NCBI GenBank assembly: GCA_021307315.1
Contig: JAJSPD010000054.1
Location: 186,001 to 250,000, forward strand
Direction of reading: 5' to 3'
DNA: 64,000 nucleotides
DNA from: Bisporella sp. PMI_857
Lineage: Eukaryota; Ascomycota; Leotiomycetes; Helotiales; Helotiaceae
Shown here: one piece after another, positions 42,604 to 55,091 of the stretch
Numbering within the stretch: position 1 is the stretch's first letter
Layout: each line of letters opens with the position of its first letter
Made by a program: the position numbers and the translations under genes
Notes under the pieces: generated by a model
The model's input: the letters and a program-made list of their open reading frames with translations, nothing else
What the model was told of the DNA's origin: nothing
The model's database searches: none

Positions 42604-44343
42604 CTTAGATTTTTGATGTTTTTGTTGTGAATACTTCGTAAAATTATACAGATTGTATGACAGTACGTATTCTGGTTGTAAGCTCTTTCTTAATGCTGAG
42701 GTCGTGCCTCATGCACGTTGCTATTCTTTACACGTCCTTCCAACACCGGATAGGGCCGCGGCTGTTTGCTGCTGGCTTCACGTATACAACTTATTAGTCT
42801 GAAATGTGAGACTGGTAGTCTATCGTATCACAGCGTCACCGTCTACAGCCGTTGTGCATATTGAGTTAGAGGGGCATTTGAAGTCCAAGCACTATGGCCA
42901 ATGGCATTCACGGCTCTGGGAGTAATCGCATGTTGTTTCACAGAAACTCAAATTAATTCAATTCTAGAATGTGACATGTAGCGTGTAATGGATCACCCAA
43001 TCCGAATAATTCGAGCTTTGTGATCCACATCCGTTAAAACAGCAGATCGCACCATCATGCGAAGGCTACAATGTACCACAACAGTTGCACAGTGCTAATC
43101 AGGGTATGTTTGTGCCGTGATGGAAAATACCACTGAGGCAATGGCGTTCACGATAACTGCCGCACATATCGTCTCATCCCTGTTGCGTTTTAACATATTA
43201 TGTTGTCATGTCGTTGGTATCCTCTTCAAATCTGCTGCTTGGATACCAATCATGAGTGTAAACAAGATATCGCTTCATTGAGGTGGAACTGTATTGAGAA
43301 ACAGATCAAAATTCTGGAGTCGACCCATACTTTCTTCTTTTCAATTTAGGTTTATATTATCTCAGATGCCAGTTTGAGTTGAGAGCTAAGAGTACTGGTA
43401 AAAGTGCTCAATAAATGTTTGGAAAACCAATATATATCTGCCCTCGTCCTCCGAGTGGATCGCAACTGGGTGCGCTGTGACGTTGCTCACGTTCCATGCT
43501 TAATTCCATTCTGGCAGATCACCCTCGCTTGATATCGCAGATAGATCATATATAAACGCTTCCTCCGGTGATTTGCGTTCTTTTGGTCCTCAAGGTTGCA
43601 TCATTATGCCACTGATTGGATTTGAGCAAAACAATGCTGACTAAGCAGAATTTACTCAGAGCATAGAAGCGGGAATCGTTCACCTCAAGTCCAATGTCTT
43701 GTAGCATCACTTCTCTAAGTTTGTGATTTGGGGTCTCTTCAGTCTGGCGCCTTTTCTGGTTGTGAATATCTCGCCTCCCATTCATGACCATGTACAATGA
43801 TGAATCTCCTAGCCAACTGAAGAGTAGATTACGCTCTGACCAGACTGCCCTCTTTGGTCTTTCATATTGTATCAGGCGGACATTTCAAAGTAGATACAGT
43901 ATACACTACCTTAATTTCCAATTGGAGTATTAGTTTCTCCGTCATTCCGGCTGATCCGTCTTATGGTTGACCACCCAGCAAAGCCAAAACTATGTTAGAT
44001 GTTCCATGCCAAGCCGGCAGAATATCATCACGCGGGAACGTAGATGAAGCGGCATGCCCTCGTTTTATCCTTCTTGACGAAGAGTGGTTGAGTCCTTGCT
44101 GTTTCGGTCTACGTTCCGGAAGTTGCTAGGAATGGCGATGGTACCAGAATGCTTATCAGAAGCCGATTCATGTTTCTGTGGTTCTAACTCTAGATCCGTC
44201 GGAACTGAAACCGAAAAAGGCATCGTTCTTTATTCGGCATGTCTGTTCATAAAATGTGTCCATCTGCATATCCCACAGCTACAGTAAAGGAAAAAAAAAA
44301 CAATTGTATCTTGGCTTGATGTTGCTCCAAGAGTAGCCTGGCG
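42604..44343. other. 1.7-kb intergenic region, no gene seen
   Basis: Several short frames are open but none shows splice logic or a family. It may hold more debris of the dead locus, which I cannot identify, and the GH18 promoter. Confidence 0.5.
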
Positions 44344-45726
44344 ATGTTATTGTTATTGTTGCTGGGTTTGATAAGTCTAGCCTTAGCTTCGAATCCGCAG
44401 GCAGGACTTCTAGGCGCATCTCGTTCTTTTGAAGATGCATTTGTTGACCTTCTTCCAAATGAGCCCTTGGACTCGCAGGCAGCAAGTCTAACACCACGTC
44501 TAGTGATATATGTACAAACGTTTACAAATACTGCTGGGAGGCCTCTGTCATTGCTGCCACTTCTTGAGCATGACACGAAAGTTACCCATGTTATTCTCGG
44601 CTCCATCCATCTGCACGAGCAACCTGGGGTGATCATGCTGAACAACGAGCCACTGGACTCAGGAATCTACGATGAGATATGGAAGGAGGTTCGAATTTTG
44701 CAAGATCACAATATCAAAGTGCTGGCGTTGTTAGGCGGCGCAGCTCCAGGAACTTACGCTCGACTGTCTGGGAATGACACGCAAGTGAGTTGCCTGTATC
44801 TCAATTGAAGCCTCACGATCCTATTATAGAGAGATATTGCTAACCTACAAAAGTTCGAACTCTACTATCGGCCTTTCCTCAAGCTTCTGAAAACATATCG
44901 GCTGGACGGAGTGGATGTTGATATTGAGGAGAAGGTCCCTCTATCCACTCCGCTTCGTCTCCTCAAAAGGCTGCATGCGGATCTTGGTTCTGAATTTCTC
45001 TTGACCATGGCGCCTCTCGCCACCGCGCTCTCTGAAGAAGGCGGTGATAACCTGTCAGGCTTCTCATATTTTCAGCTTGAAAAACTGGCTGTCGTGCCTG
45101 CCCAGGCCCTGCTACCTCAGGTTCAGGCGTCCGGAGATAATGAGACCGCAAAGGCGACGAGTCTGGTAGCTTGGTACAATGCGCAATTCTACGGCGGGTA
45201 CGCAAGATCACCTTCGATGTACAATTCAATTGTGTCTGCTGGCTTCGATCCTTCGCGCCTGGTTCTTGGCGTTACGACCTCGTCCGCGGGATATCCAAAT
45301 GGATTCACCCCGCTAAAGAAACTGCTGGAAACGGTGACAGCTTTGAAAGAGAAGTTTGGAGAGCGGTTTGGGGGAGTTTCAGGTTGGGAATATGTAAGTG
45401 CCATTCCAAATAAGCCTCCACTGGCTATTCTTATTAAATCACCACTAATAAGGCTATCCTCTAGTGGGATGCTGGTAGTAGTGATAAAGATATGGGTATG
45501 CAAATTGGTGGCGAGCCATGGAGGTGGCTTATAAGAGTATGTATAGAAGCTTTGAAATACTCGCCACTTTTCCTGTGCCTGTATGTTTTCTGAAGTATTA
45601 AACTAAGTTGCGTCCTAGGTTGGAAAAGCTATTTATGGCGAAGAAGAACAAATACGAGGAAGAGGCAGAAAATCAAGCTCCTTCAATAAAGAATGCTGGC
45701 GAAAGTGTATCAGCGGCAAGTCCTGA
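44344..45726 (+). CDS. Secreted GH18 glycosidase (chitinase / endo-N-acetylglucosaminidase-like)
   Basis: Four exons: 44344..44784, 44854..45393, 45465..45536, 45619..45726 (386 aa). A leucine-rich signal peptide (MLLLLLLGLISLALAS) is followed by the GH18 barrel. The catalytic DxxDxDxE motif is DGVDVDIEE (about residues 165-173), with the final Glu as acid/base. LVIYVQTFTNTAG and VLALLGGAAPGTYARL are the first barrel strands, and GVSGWEYWDAG is near strand 8. The short size and motif context are closer to the fungal EndoT/EndoH-type or class-C-like small GH18 proteins than to the large class V chitinases. No chitin-binding module is present. The C-terminus ends in a basic tail without a GPI signal. 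Likely roles are wall remodelling or N-glycan trimming outside the cell. Confidence 0.85.
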
Positions 45727-45948
45727 CCAGAAGCAGGTCTGACTTACACACTTTACACTAGAAACATTACCGATTATAGAGTATATCATCTATTACTGTT
45801 TGAGGCCAAGGCGTTCTGTGATTTCGCTGCGGTTTACATTGGATCATGTGACGATAATTTAAGTCAACAACAGGCACACTCCTAACAGCCAGAACCAATA
45901 CCAAAGTTGCCCGCTCTATTGGACATCAGTGTCGAGCACTCCCCATAT

Positions 45949-46788
45949 TTAAACGGTATGACTTACAAGCTCATCAGCCTTTCGTGCACCAAGATTAGGC
46001 ACCACACTAGTCGACGTAGGAAAAGCACTCCGTGTCGACGTAGAAGACGGCCAACCCGTAATCGTCACGGGTCCCGTCGAGGAGCCACTTCTGATATCTC
46101 TGACATCCCCAACTGCAGCACAAGGCGTCGAAGTAAGCACCGGCGCGCCATTCGCCGACGCGGTACTATACGCACTTGGAGAAGCAGTCGACAAAAAGCG
46201 TACGCACGACGGCCACAAACTATCAAAGGTCGTAGGGTTAAAGACTAATGCTTCATAGCAATAACAGGAAGCCTGATCCCGAAAGTTGGTGAGCGTGTAG
46301 AATCCCGGCGATTGGGTGTTACAATACGCAGCGGCGCCATTCAAGGTCGCGCAAGCCAGCTCATCCGGATTGGTGATGAGGGGTCGGGTGACGGGGGGAA
46401 CGAGCGCGGTGACGGGGCCGGTGAACTCAGCGGAGCTCAGGATGTTGCCTACGCTGTGGCAGGGTGTAGTTATGGGAGGACCGCCGTTGAAGGACGTGAG
46501 TGAGGCATAACCTTGAGGATTGCCGGTTCTGTAGCCTGCATAGCAGGAGTGCAGCCAGCCGTCGTAGCCGTTGGGCAGCCAATACGACGAAGCGTAGCAG
46601 AGACAAGGAGCTTGGAAGTTGAAGTTTGTGAACGAAGTAAATCCCGGAGTTAGCCGTTCACAGACGCTGACTACATAGCTGATGGTTTGGCATGCAGCTG
46701 CGTTTGGATCCTCTTGCACCTGTGCGAGAGAAATCGACAATAAAGCTAAAAGAACGCATGAGGAAGCACAAAAGCGATGGCGGCTCAT
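45949..46788 (-). CDS. Secreted cysteine-rich tandem-repeat protein
   Basis: 279 aa from the ATG at 46788, which directly precedes a signal peptide (FCASSCVLLALLSISLAQ). The mature part is two copies of a module of about 95 residues. Each has C at the start (ACQTISYVVSVC; ACATLNGAAAYC), a PGF...TNF segment, a C-x-C pair (APCLCYA; ASCYCYE), a C in the W/C segment, and ends in TPC.xVG. The copies then lead into a Ser/Thr-rich tail. I know no function; similar proteins are seen at fungal walls or as candidate effectors. A GTAAGT lies just before the stop (AAGCTGATGAGCTT then GTAAGT), so an extra 3' exon, perhaps with a GPI signal, is possible. It is convergent with the GH18 gene, 222 bp apart. 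Confidence 0.75.
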   Translation of the reverse strand: MSRHRFCASSCVLLALLSISLAQVQEDPNAAACQTISYVVSVCERLTPGFTSFTNFNFQAPCLCYASSYWLPNGYDGWLHSCYAGYRTGNPQGYASLTSFNGGPPITTPCHSVGNILSSAEFTGPVTALVPPVTRPLITNPDELACATLNGAAAYCNTQSPGFYTLTNFRDQASCYCYEALVFNPTTFDSLWPSCVRFLSTASPSAYSTASANGAPVLTSTPCAAVGDVRDIRSGSSTGPVTITGWPSSTSTRSAFPTSTSVVPNLGARKADELVSHTV

Positions 46789-47801
46789 CGTTATATATTT
46801 AATGCAGGGCCGGAAGTCAATATGAAATTGGGTGTCTCCAAGGTTGTTCCCCTTTAATAGCAATTCAAAGCCCGAATTAGATATCAACTATTAGAGTATC
46901 AGCAGCTGTGCTTTGAGGTAAGAGAAACAGCGACATGTATCATGGCTCACTATAATAGAGGCTCAAAAGAACTTGTGCACACGGGGGAAGCTGGTTTTAG
47001 GCAGTGATAGCTTAGGAAAGGAGCTTATCAATGCTCATGGCATTCAAAGTAGATCCAAATCAGACTTTATGGGGCATAAGCTAATTCAAATAGTAAGCAA
47101 CATATCACAGAATTTGAGCATTTCAACCCGCACAGTAACTCCACCATAGACCCTCAAGAAAGCCTATGAGAGACAACGAACACGCTAATTCTGCGTTGCC
47201 TGGCACTTCTAACCATTTCTGGGAATATTTGACGATATCTGTTCCGTCTCAGGAAGCTTGTCCAGTGAAATGTTAACTCAGAAAGCATGGGCACTACCCA
47301 ATTCAGGCCACCGAAGCAAACGCTAACAATTAAAGCTGATGTTAATGCAGAAATCCAAGTCTGGGTAGCCTCTTCTAAAGCTGAACAACCACTGTTCCCG
47401 TGTTTGCTGCAATGTTGTTGAAAGTGGCTTTTTCATAGCATCAGCATCCAATCGTGTCATGTTTCAGCCGCCACTTTAGATCTCGACCCAACTTCCAAAA
47501 CAATACTCAAGACTTTTGTGACTACCACATTGAATGCGTAATGGTAGTGAGGTCAGGCTGATTCGCGCTATATCTAGTTGTTCTGGCATTCATATTAAGT
47601 AATGATGATTATCTAGCCGCATGGTTGGGATCATCAAGCCTTGCCTATTATTTCAGAGTAAGTGATCCTCTATTCTTCTCTTTGAATACTATACCTCCTT
47701 CGAAAATATTTTCCAACTATCCCACTTCGTTTTGCGGTTGCGTGTTCCATTTAAGGTAGATTATTAGGTTCCTACGAAGTTCATGTAAGAAGGATCTCAA
47801 C
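46789..47801. other. 1-kb intergenic region between divergent genes
   Basis: Holds the promoters of the cysteine-rich protein and the membrane protein. No gene or repeat is supported. Confidence 0.5.
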
Positions 47802-49820
47802 ATGAGTAACGGAACAGTGTACACCGGAGTTTGGCAGAACTACTCCCAGGGAGGCTGGAAAGGCTCAACCTTAACATTGGAAAGGCGATCAGCGTCGTTG
47901 CTGATATCTTCTTTGGCTACTTTTATCACCTTGGTTGGCACGCGGTTCTGGGCTATTGTGTCATTCTTCATCCATCAGATCCGGGCATCAACCACAAAGA
48001 AAGACGGAATACATCATCAGCGTAAGGCCGCCACCAAACATACATATTGGTCGTTAAGCTGATAGTCTCGACTGGATAGATCAGGTTATATACCGCAATA
48101 GCTCCTCGCCTCTGGGTACCGCATGGACATTGCTTAAAGTCTCATGGGCATGGAGGAACAGAGCACGTTACAATGTACCCCGTTTTGTGATCGCTGCCCT
48201 GCCTCCTGTCCTTGTTTTCGCAGGCTTTGCAGCAGCGTCTGTTCTTTCAGCCAAGGTGGCAGCTCCTCCAGGTTCGGCCAGTCAGGTCAAACTGATAGCA
48301 AAGAACTGTGGGTTCATCGACTGGTCCACGAAGTCGGATGCAATAGGAACTGTATCGCAAGACGGTGGTCAGATCTTTGGTCGGTATTGGATCAACAATG
48401 CAATTAGGGCAAGATCTTACGCTAGAAGTTGCTATGATGATAAGAACACCCAGAACCTGGCATCTTGCCATCTCTATGTCAGTTCACGGCTGCCATATGC
48501 TACCAATGATCAAGCTTCCTGTCCCTTCAAAGGCCATCGATGCGTATTAGGAGATGATGGGGCGTACCAGATGCAAACTCCTTGGCTGAATTCGCATGAG
48601 CATTTCGGTATCAATGCGCCGTCGGAGGACCGTATCGAGTGGCGGAGAACAACGACATGCTCTGTTCTCAATGTGACCGACCGTATCAGGACTCGTTCAG
48701 GCGATTCTAGCACTGTTTACACATGGCATCTTGGATATGTTGGCCTACTACAAGCTCGAATTAATGAGACATTTCAGTACAATGAGAACACCAGAAATCT
48801 GGGAATAGGATATACCATCAGGTGAGAAAGATATTTCCACCATATAGAAAGATAGACTCATAACCACCAATGAATCGTAGACCTGATTTTGCGGTTGACC
48901 AAGACCGATATCCTGGCTGGACACCCATAGACGACCTTCTCCACACAGATGCTGATGTTTCCATTCTCTACTTCTCTCAGAACTCTGTACTATACCCCGA
49001 TCCCATTGACGACCCCATGTTTTCTGCACACCGACAATTTCGTAACCTGCCAGCAGGTACCAATAACACATTTTATGGTGCAGATGATTTCGCCACCGTT
49101 GTAGCATGTATCGATCAATCTCAGATCCGAAACCCAGCTACAGGAATAAGTACACCACCTCTTGGGTTTCAAAGGCTGTCAGTCCAAAGCGTGAATATTG
49201 GCCTAAACCCTGCCCAAATTGCTGCTGCATTTAGGCTCATTGTCCCCTCGGAGCAAGCATTGATGTTCAATAGCGTTAATGGGTTAGGCGCAATGGCCTT
49301 GAAAGCACAAGACTTTCTGTATGTCACAATAGGCTCAGGACTATCAAGTAACCAGTGGCAAATCGAGCTCAGAGGCTGGTTTGAGACAGCTCTTGCAGCT
49401 TTGCAAGCGTCGATTATTGACTTTACCTCAAAGGAAATCGCAGAAATATCAGCTATCGGGGATTTATCCATGACAAACAATACGACTTATATACAACCGA
49501 TGTGCGATGGCCAAATGATTTTGGCGTTTGGTGACTACCAGTCATTTTCCATGATGGGAATAGAGCTCATCATTGCGATAGGTGTGTTTATAGTGCTGCT
49601 TAGCCTCGTCCTTGAGCACATCGTTGCTTTCGTCCAGAAAAGATGTGGTAGCAAGGCATATAAACAGGTACTTTGGAAGACAGATGGTGTCCTTCAGCAG
49701 CAGCGGCTTGCTTTTGAGTGTGATAAAGTGGAAGACTGGGAGAAAAAGGGGAATAGCGTCCCAGTGACGAAGCTTGGAATGGTTTGGAAAACAGATCCGT
49801 TGACTCGAATAACACGTTGA
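47802..49820 (+). CDS. Unknown polytopic membrane protein
   Basis: Three exons: 47802..48021, 48080..48821, 48881..49820 (633 aa). The frame-consistent acceptor GGATAG at 48079 joins GIHHQ to VIYRNSSSPLGTAW. Residues about 28-55 form a first helix (LISSLATFITLVGTRFWAIV). A second is at about 100-120 (FVIAALPPVLVFAGFAAASV). A large extracytoplasmic domain (about 125-560) has about ten cysteines and many N-glycosylation sites (NVT, NET, NNT). A last helix follows (GIELIIAIGVFIVLLSLVLE), then a 60-residue cytosolic tail. The architecture is shared by many uncharacterised Pezizomycotina proteins often found near heterokaryon or metabolite loci. No function can be given. Confidence 0.82.
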
Positions 49821-51730
49821 TATTAAAAATGTTGGGAATATAGTACAATCTATGTCAAGAAGCAAGAAGCATATACTGCGCTACGAAAGTACTGAGTTAA
49901 ACGTGCAGGGAACAAACAATATGTACGGATGAAGGTTGCCGCAGAAGTGCTTGGATAAGTACTTATTTAGAATGTCATCGTCCAAAACATATTAGCAGAT
50001 GTTTGACAAGGCTGGACGATGGATATAACAGGCAGACTCAGAATTGCTCATTCACTAAGGACACCACAAGTCATGACATTCTTTCAACTATTGATAAGGA
50101 GCCTATGGATGAAAGTTAATCGAGGCACTGACTTCATGTGTCCGAAAACTTCAACAAGCTATGAGCCTACAGATCGGAAACTCCGATTCATGGGTGTGGA
50201 TACTGCAGAGTCGCTATCTCCTAGATGTTTGGTCTCTGTCTTTGGCTCATCAATTTCCATTATCCTGTTTGAGGCAAAGATGTACTGGGAAGTACCACAT
50301 AGCCAAGAACTCTGATGTTGAACAAGAGAATGCGGTATCCATACTGACGACGAGCTCAAGACATGCCGAGAAAGCTCACTTGAAGTCATAATGCCGTATT
50401 ATCCTCCCGGCAAGTCCACTTATCGCCGGTAGTTCCGAGCGCAGTTGTCAATGTATCTTGTCATGTACATCATCCAAGGCGTTCATGAGAGTGGTTGTCA
50501 GCGAGAAGCGAGAGCACAGCCTTCTTCTCCAACGCCTCCCGCTGCAAGTCTACGCAATCTTTTTCGCGACCGCCTCTAGATTATTGGTCATGGGATTTCT
50601 AGAAGCGGGTTTTTCTTGAATTGTGAGCCAAGAGATATGTTGATGTGCGTCGGGGTTGATAGCCAAGAGGTGTGGTGGGGTACCCTGGACGGACTGGGAG
50701 CTGGATCGAGCCTTGAGGATGAGGATTTTCATTGATGGATGAGAGAGGAATAAGTGATGTACAGGTGGAGGACCATTTTGTTTTGTAGAAGTGATTCCTG
50801 TGTTGTGGTTGCGGCGTTTGAGGGAAGAGTCTAAGAATAGACGATTGGCTTGCGCCTGAGCTGCAGGAGTGTTTCAACGGCTAATGAAACAATGGAATGG
50901 CTGAAGCCCAAGTTGGAAATTTCAGGACGGCTACAGTAGAAAGAGTATCAGCGATTCTGTTCTGTTCTGCGGGGTTGGGTTGATCTGCTCTTGTGATACC
51001 AGCCATCTTTGACAAGAACCTACACCGTCACTGGGTGTTCGTGTTGGTGCTTATGGCCGAGTGGAGTTGATCTGATGTTTGACTACAGCACTCATAGACA
51101 TGATTTGCCCAGATGGGTCGATGCCAAGGATGCGAAAAGTGATGAGTACGCGGCTTTTTGAGGTCGAGCAGAAAAAAAACCCCCCGCAGAGTACTTACTT
51201 ACTTGTATCACTACTGCCTTTGAAATCTTTCAATTTGATCAATACTGTAGACCAATCATAGATAAACCTCCAAAATATTTAATCCATCTCGATATCGACC
51301 AAAGCGCACTGCGACAGGAATATCCAGCGCCAAGTTGATTTGGGACCCCTGAAACGCAACAAACCTCCGTACAGTAAGCTCCACTCCCATTCTGGAGGCC
51401 GTGACACCCAATTCAGCCTCTCTCTCACACACTCTCGCACACACCACACACCCACCCACACGCTCCAACATTAACAAACAACCTTTCAACTTGCTGCTTC
51501 TCTTTTTTATTAACTTTAATATCATATCATATCACACTGTCACTCCTTTCGCTGGTCGACCATTTCATACTAGTATTCTCTTTGTTTTACGGCAGCCTCA
51601 TCTAGAACGAAGCTGCATGATTGCGGAGGAATCGCCGAAACGTTGATCGAGGGCATTCGCTCTCAAGTGGAGAGAGAGAGAGACACGAGGTGGCGGCCTC
51701 ACCAAGTCCTGGCAGGTTATCCTGGGGAAT
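49821..51730. other. 1.9-kb intergenic region
   Basis: It contains the ADAM gene promoter and a long pyrimidine- and CA-rich leader (51410-51560). One 60-codon minus frame (50732..50550) is listed separately. No other feature is supported. Confidence 0.45.
50550..50732 (-). CDS. Doubtful 60-aa open frame
   Basis: Starts MKILILKARSSSQSVQGTPP and ends AVAKKIA. Codon use is reasonable and the end meets a GTAGAC that could be a splice donor, so it might be one exon of a small gene. There is no recognised family and no clear second exon. It may be chance. Confidence 0.2.
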   Translation of the reverse strand: MKILILKARSSSQSVQGTPPHLLAINPDAHQHISWLTIQEKPASRNPMTNNLEAVAKKIA

Positions 51731-54270
51731 ATGTACATCCTGAGAAGCATAGTAGCTGTTATCGTCAGCGCATGCTTCTTCACTACATCCGATGGTATGT
51801 TGTTGATGTTCAATTACCACAGCGGCTTGCTGACATTTGCCACAGCACACTCCGACGAGAGAAACCCATTAACCTATCTTTCCCACGTCGACAATGTGGT
51901 AATAAGCACGCCTTCGAAACGCGTGCATGCTCTATCGGCCTTTGATGTACGATTTGATCTGCATGGCGGGAAACAAAAGGTTAGGTTAACACTCACCCCC
52001 AACCACGATGTGCTTGCAGACGGCGCTACCGTCACATATCTCGGCCCAGATGGCTCGGTGCGAAGCTCAGAGGTCATGGATCGATTAGACTACAAGGTCT
52101 TTAAGGGACAAGCATGGTTACAACATCGCGAAAATGCGGAATGGACGAATGTTGGGTGGGCGAGAATTATGTTTCACCAGGATGGAAAAGTTCCTTTGTT
52201 TGAAGGAGCCTTCAGAATCGACGGAGATCATCACCATGTGCAGACAAGAACACATTACATGCGGACGAAGCATGCTCAGGACCCAGAATTAGAATGGTCA
52301 GAGGAAGAGTACATGGTAGTATGGAGAGATTCTGATATTAGCACGGATGCGAAGTACAATGCGGCACCAGCACATGGCGAGTTGAAGAGGTCTATTGCAG
52401 AAGCACCTTCTTGTTCTGCTGATGGACTAAGCTTCAATACACAATCGGATCACCCCGTATACAGAGCTATGTTGAAGCGAGAAGACCGTTTCTGGGGATC
52501 AGCGTCAGCAAAGTCCTTATTTGGGAGACAAATTGATGGACAAACTGGTGGTAATAGTGCTGGTGTCAACCTTGCGGCCTCTATTGGATCGACAGCCGGT
52601 TGCCCGACAACAAGAAAGGTTGCCTTGGTCGGCATCGCAACTGACTGCACCTACACTCAGGCTTTCAACTCTACGGAGACGGCGAGAAGGAATATTATAT
52701 CGGTGGTCAATTCTGCATCCGTGCAATATGAGGACTCTTTCAATATTACGCTAGGTTTACGGAATCTGACAGTCAGTGATCCTGCTTGTCCAGCTACGGC
52801 CCCAGCCTCAGCACCGTGGAATATTGGATGTAGCGACAGCGTCACAATCCAGGACAGGTTGAATCTTTTCTCTGCCTGGCGTGGTGAGCGTAATGATGAG
52901 ATCAACGCCTACTGGACGCTTTTGAGCACATGCGCAACTCAGTCAGCTGTTGGATTGGCCTGGTTAGGCCAAGTCTGTGTTTCAACTGCTCAAACTGCCT
53001 CTACTTCATCTGGAAACGAGACTGTCAGCGGAGCTAATGTTGTTGTAAGAACAAGCACTGAATGGCAGGTTTTCGCCCATGAGTCTGGCCACACCTTCGG
53101 AGCAGTTCACGATTGCACTAGTCAAACATGTGCAGATGGCAATACAGTGGCGTCACAGCAATGCTGCCCACTTAGTTCGACCACTTGTGATGCTGGGGAG
53201 CAATTTATCATGAATCCAAGCACCAAGGCGAATATTCAGAAATTCTCGCCTTGTAGTATCGGAAATATATGCTCGGCCATTGGACGCAACAGTGTCAAAT
53301 CAGGCTGTCTCACAGCCAATAAGGATGTCACAACAATTGCCCCCAGCCAATGCGGAAACGGCATCGTCGAAGCTGGCGAGGATTGTGACTGTGGTGGTAC
53401 TGAGGGTTGTGCTGACAACAACTGCTGTGATGCCACCACTTGCAAATTTAAGGAAACAGCTGTCTGTGACCCTAGTAATGAAGACTGCTGTTCATCAACT
53501 TGCCAGTTCGCTGGGAATGGAACAGTTTGTCGAGCCAGTACAGGAAGTTGTGATCCACAAGAAACATGTAGTGGAACATCGGCAACGTGCCCTGAGGATG
53601 CAACTGCTCCCGATGGTATGCTTGCCCTCCCAGCCTTATTTTATTGCACTAACAATTTCCAGGACAATCTTGTGGCGACACCAGCGGCCTTTCCTGCTCC
53701 TCAGGTCAATGCACGTCTCGTGATCTTCAGTGCAAGACTATCATGGGCTCCTACACCCAAGGAAACGACACCTATGCCTGCTCTTCTTCTGGATGCCAGA
53801 TCTCTTGTGCTTCGCCAGAATTCGGTTCAAATGTATGTTATTCAATGCAACAGAATTTTCTAGATGGGACGGCTTGTGGTGGCGGCGGCAAGTGCTCGAA
53901 TGGACAGTGCAGGGGCTCAAGTGTAGGGAAAGAAATCGAAAGCTGGATCAACAAAAATAAGATCTTGGTCATTTGCTTAGCATCCATTATCGGAGGTCTT
54001 TTGGTTATCAGCATTCTTTCATGCATTGTAAGCTGCTGCAGGAGAAGCCGTAGGCGAAAGAAGGCTCTCGCCACACGTCCGGTTGGCCCACCACCAGCCG
54101 CATCGGCAAGGGGACAATGGCGGAGCCCACGAGGTCCACCACCTCAATACCAAGGTCCACCACCTCCGATGAGAGATATGGGCAACGCAGGAAGCTGGGG
54201 ACCAGATGGAAGGTGGCAACCACCCTCACATCCCCCACCGACATGGGCACCCACTGTCAGATATGCATAA
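51731..54270 (+). CDS. Transmembrane ADAM metalloprotease
   Basis: Three exons: 51731..51794, 51846..53615, 53663..54270 (813 aa). The first intron is a multiple of three, so the frame stays open if it is kept. A signal peptide (LRSIVAVIVSACFF) is followed by a propeptide. The reprolysin-type catalytic motif is HESGHTFGAVHD (about residues 435-446), with CCPLSSTTCDAG and the Met-turn (FIMNPST) after it. A disintegrin domain from about 520 (CGNGIVEAGEDCDCGG, NNCCDATTCKF) and a Cys-rich region follow. One membrane helix lies near 710 (ILVICLASIIGGLLVISILS). The cytoplasmic tail is basic then Pro/Gly-rich (RGPPPQYQGPPPP), suited to SH3 binding. Fungal ADAMs of this type are plasma-membrane sheddases of unknown substrate. 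Confidence 0.93.
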
Positions 54271-54496
54271 AATAGTAATTGTCGCATGGGTTCAGGCGTT
54301 TTGGATTAGGCATTGCATTGGGAGGAAAGGATTGGATAGAAAGATTTATGATGACAGCGAGTCTGTATATAATGCATTGCTGAAAGATTTTGCATTGATG
54401 GGCAATGATGGGTAAATATCATATCAATCATAATTCATTTCTTCGTACCTCAGGCTTTTTCAAAGCATTGAAGTTATGGAACTATTGTTGCGTCCA

Positions 54497-55091
54497 TCAC
54501 TTGGAACTCTTGCCTTTACCAGACTTGGCTTTACCAAGATCATGCCTTTTAAGCTCTTCCTCCAGTTCCTCCTTGCTAATGTAGCCACACATACGTTTAG
54601 TGAAATAATACCGCGTACCTGGGATACTCTATACCAATATAAGCCTCGATTGAGGACAGCCCGAATGGTTCAGCAGAAGAAAGAAAACAAGACTCACGTC
54701 ATTCCTAGCCTGCGCGTGCATCATCAACAACTCCGGAGTATCAAGGATGATAGCCGCCTCTCTCCGAATCTGCGTCGTGACATAATCATTCCCATACCTA
54801 CTTCACTATTAGCCCCCAATGCCTTTCCTCCTTCTACTATCATCCCTCCCTTTCCCATTCTTTCGGGTAAAAGCGGGGGCAGTGGAAAAAAAACCCTAAA
54901 CCTTACGCATCATATCGTCCTCCGTAGCCCTCCCATGCGGCGCTATCAGAACTTGAATCACTCGGATACGGATCCTTATGTCTGGCTTGCGCGTCCTGTT
55001 GGCGCGCTGAGAAGGGACGGGGCGAGGCGGAGGAGGTAAGTTTTCGCTTGGAGACTTTGTTTGGGCGGGGAGTTGAAGAGTGAGAGGACAT
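54497..55091 (-). CDS. Unknown small protein
   Basis: Three exons: 55091..54907, 54797..54698, 54628..54497 (138 aa). The N-terminal 60 residues are Ser/Pro/Arg-rich and disordered (MSSHSSTPRPNKVSKRKL). The middle is conserved-looking: TTQIRREAAIILDTPELLMM, then ARNDSIPGTRYYFTKRMCGY. The end is Lys-rich (LGKAKSGKGKSSK). The splice junctions are canonical and keep frame. No family is recognised. It is convergent with the ADAM gene, 226 bp away. Confidence 0.65.

Noticed and set aside
54476..55039. 187-aa plus-strand frame
   Set aside because: It is the opposite-strand shadow of the spliced small gene at 54497-55091.
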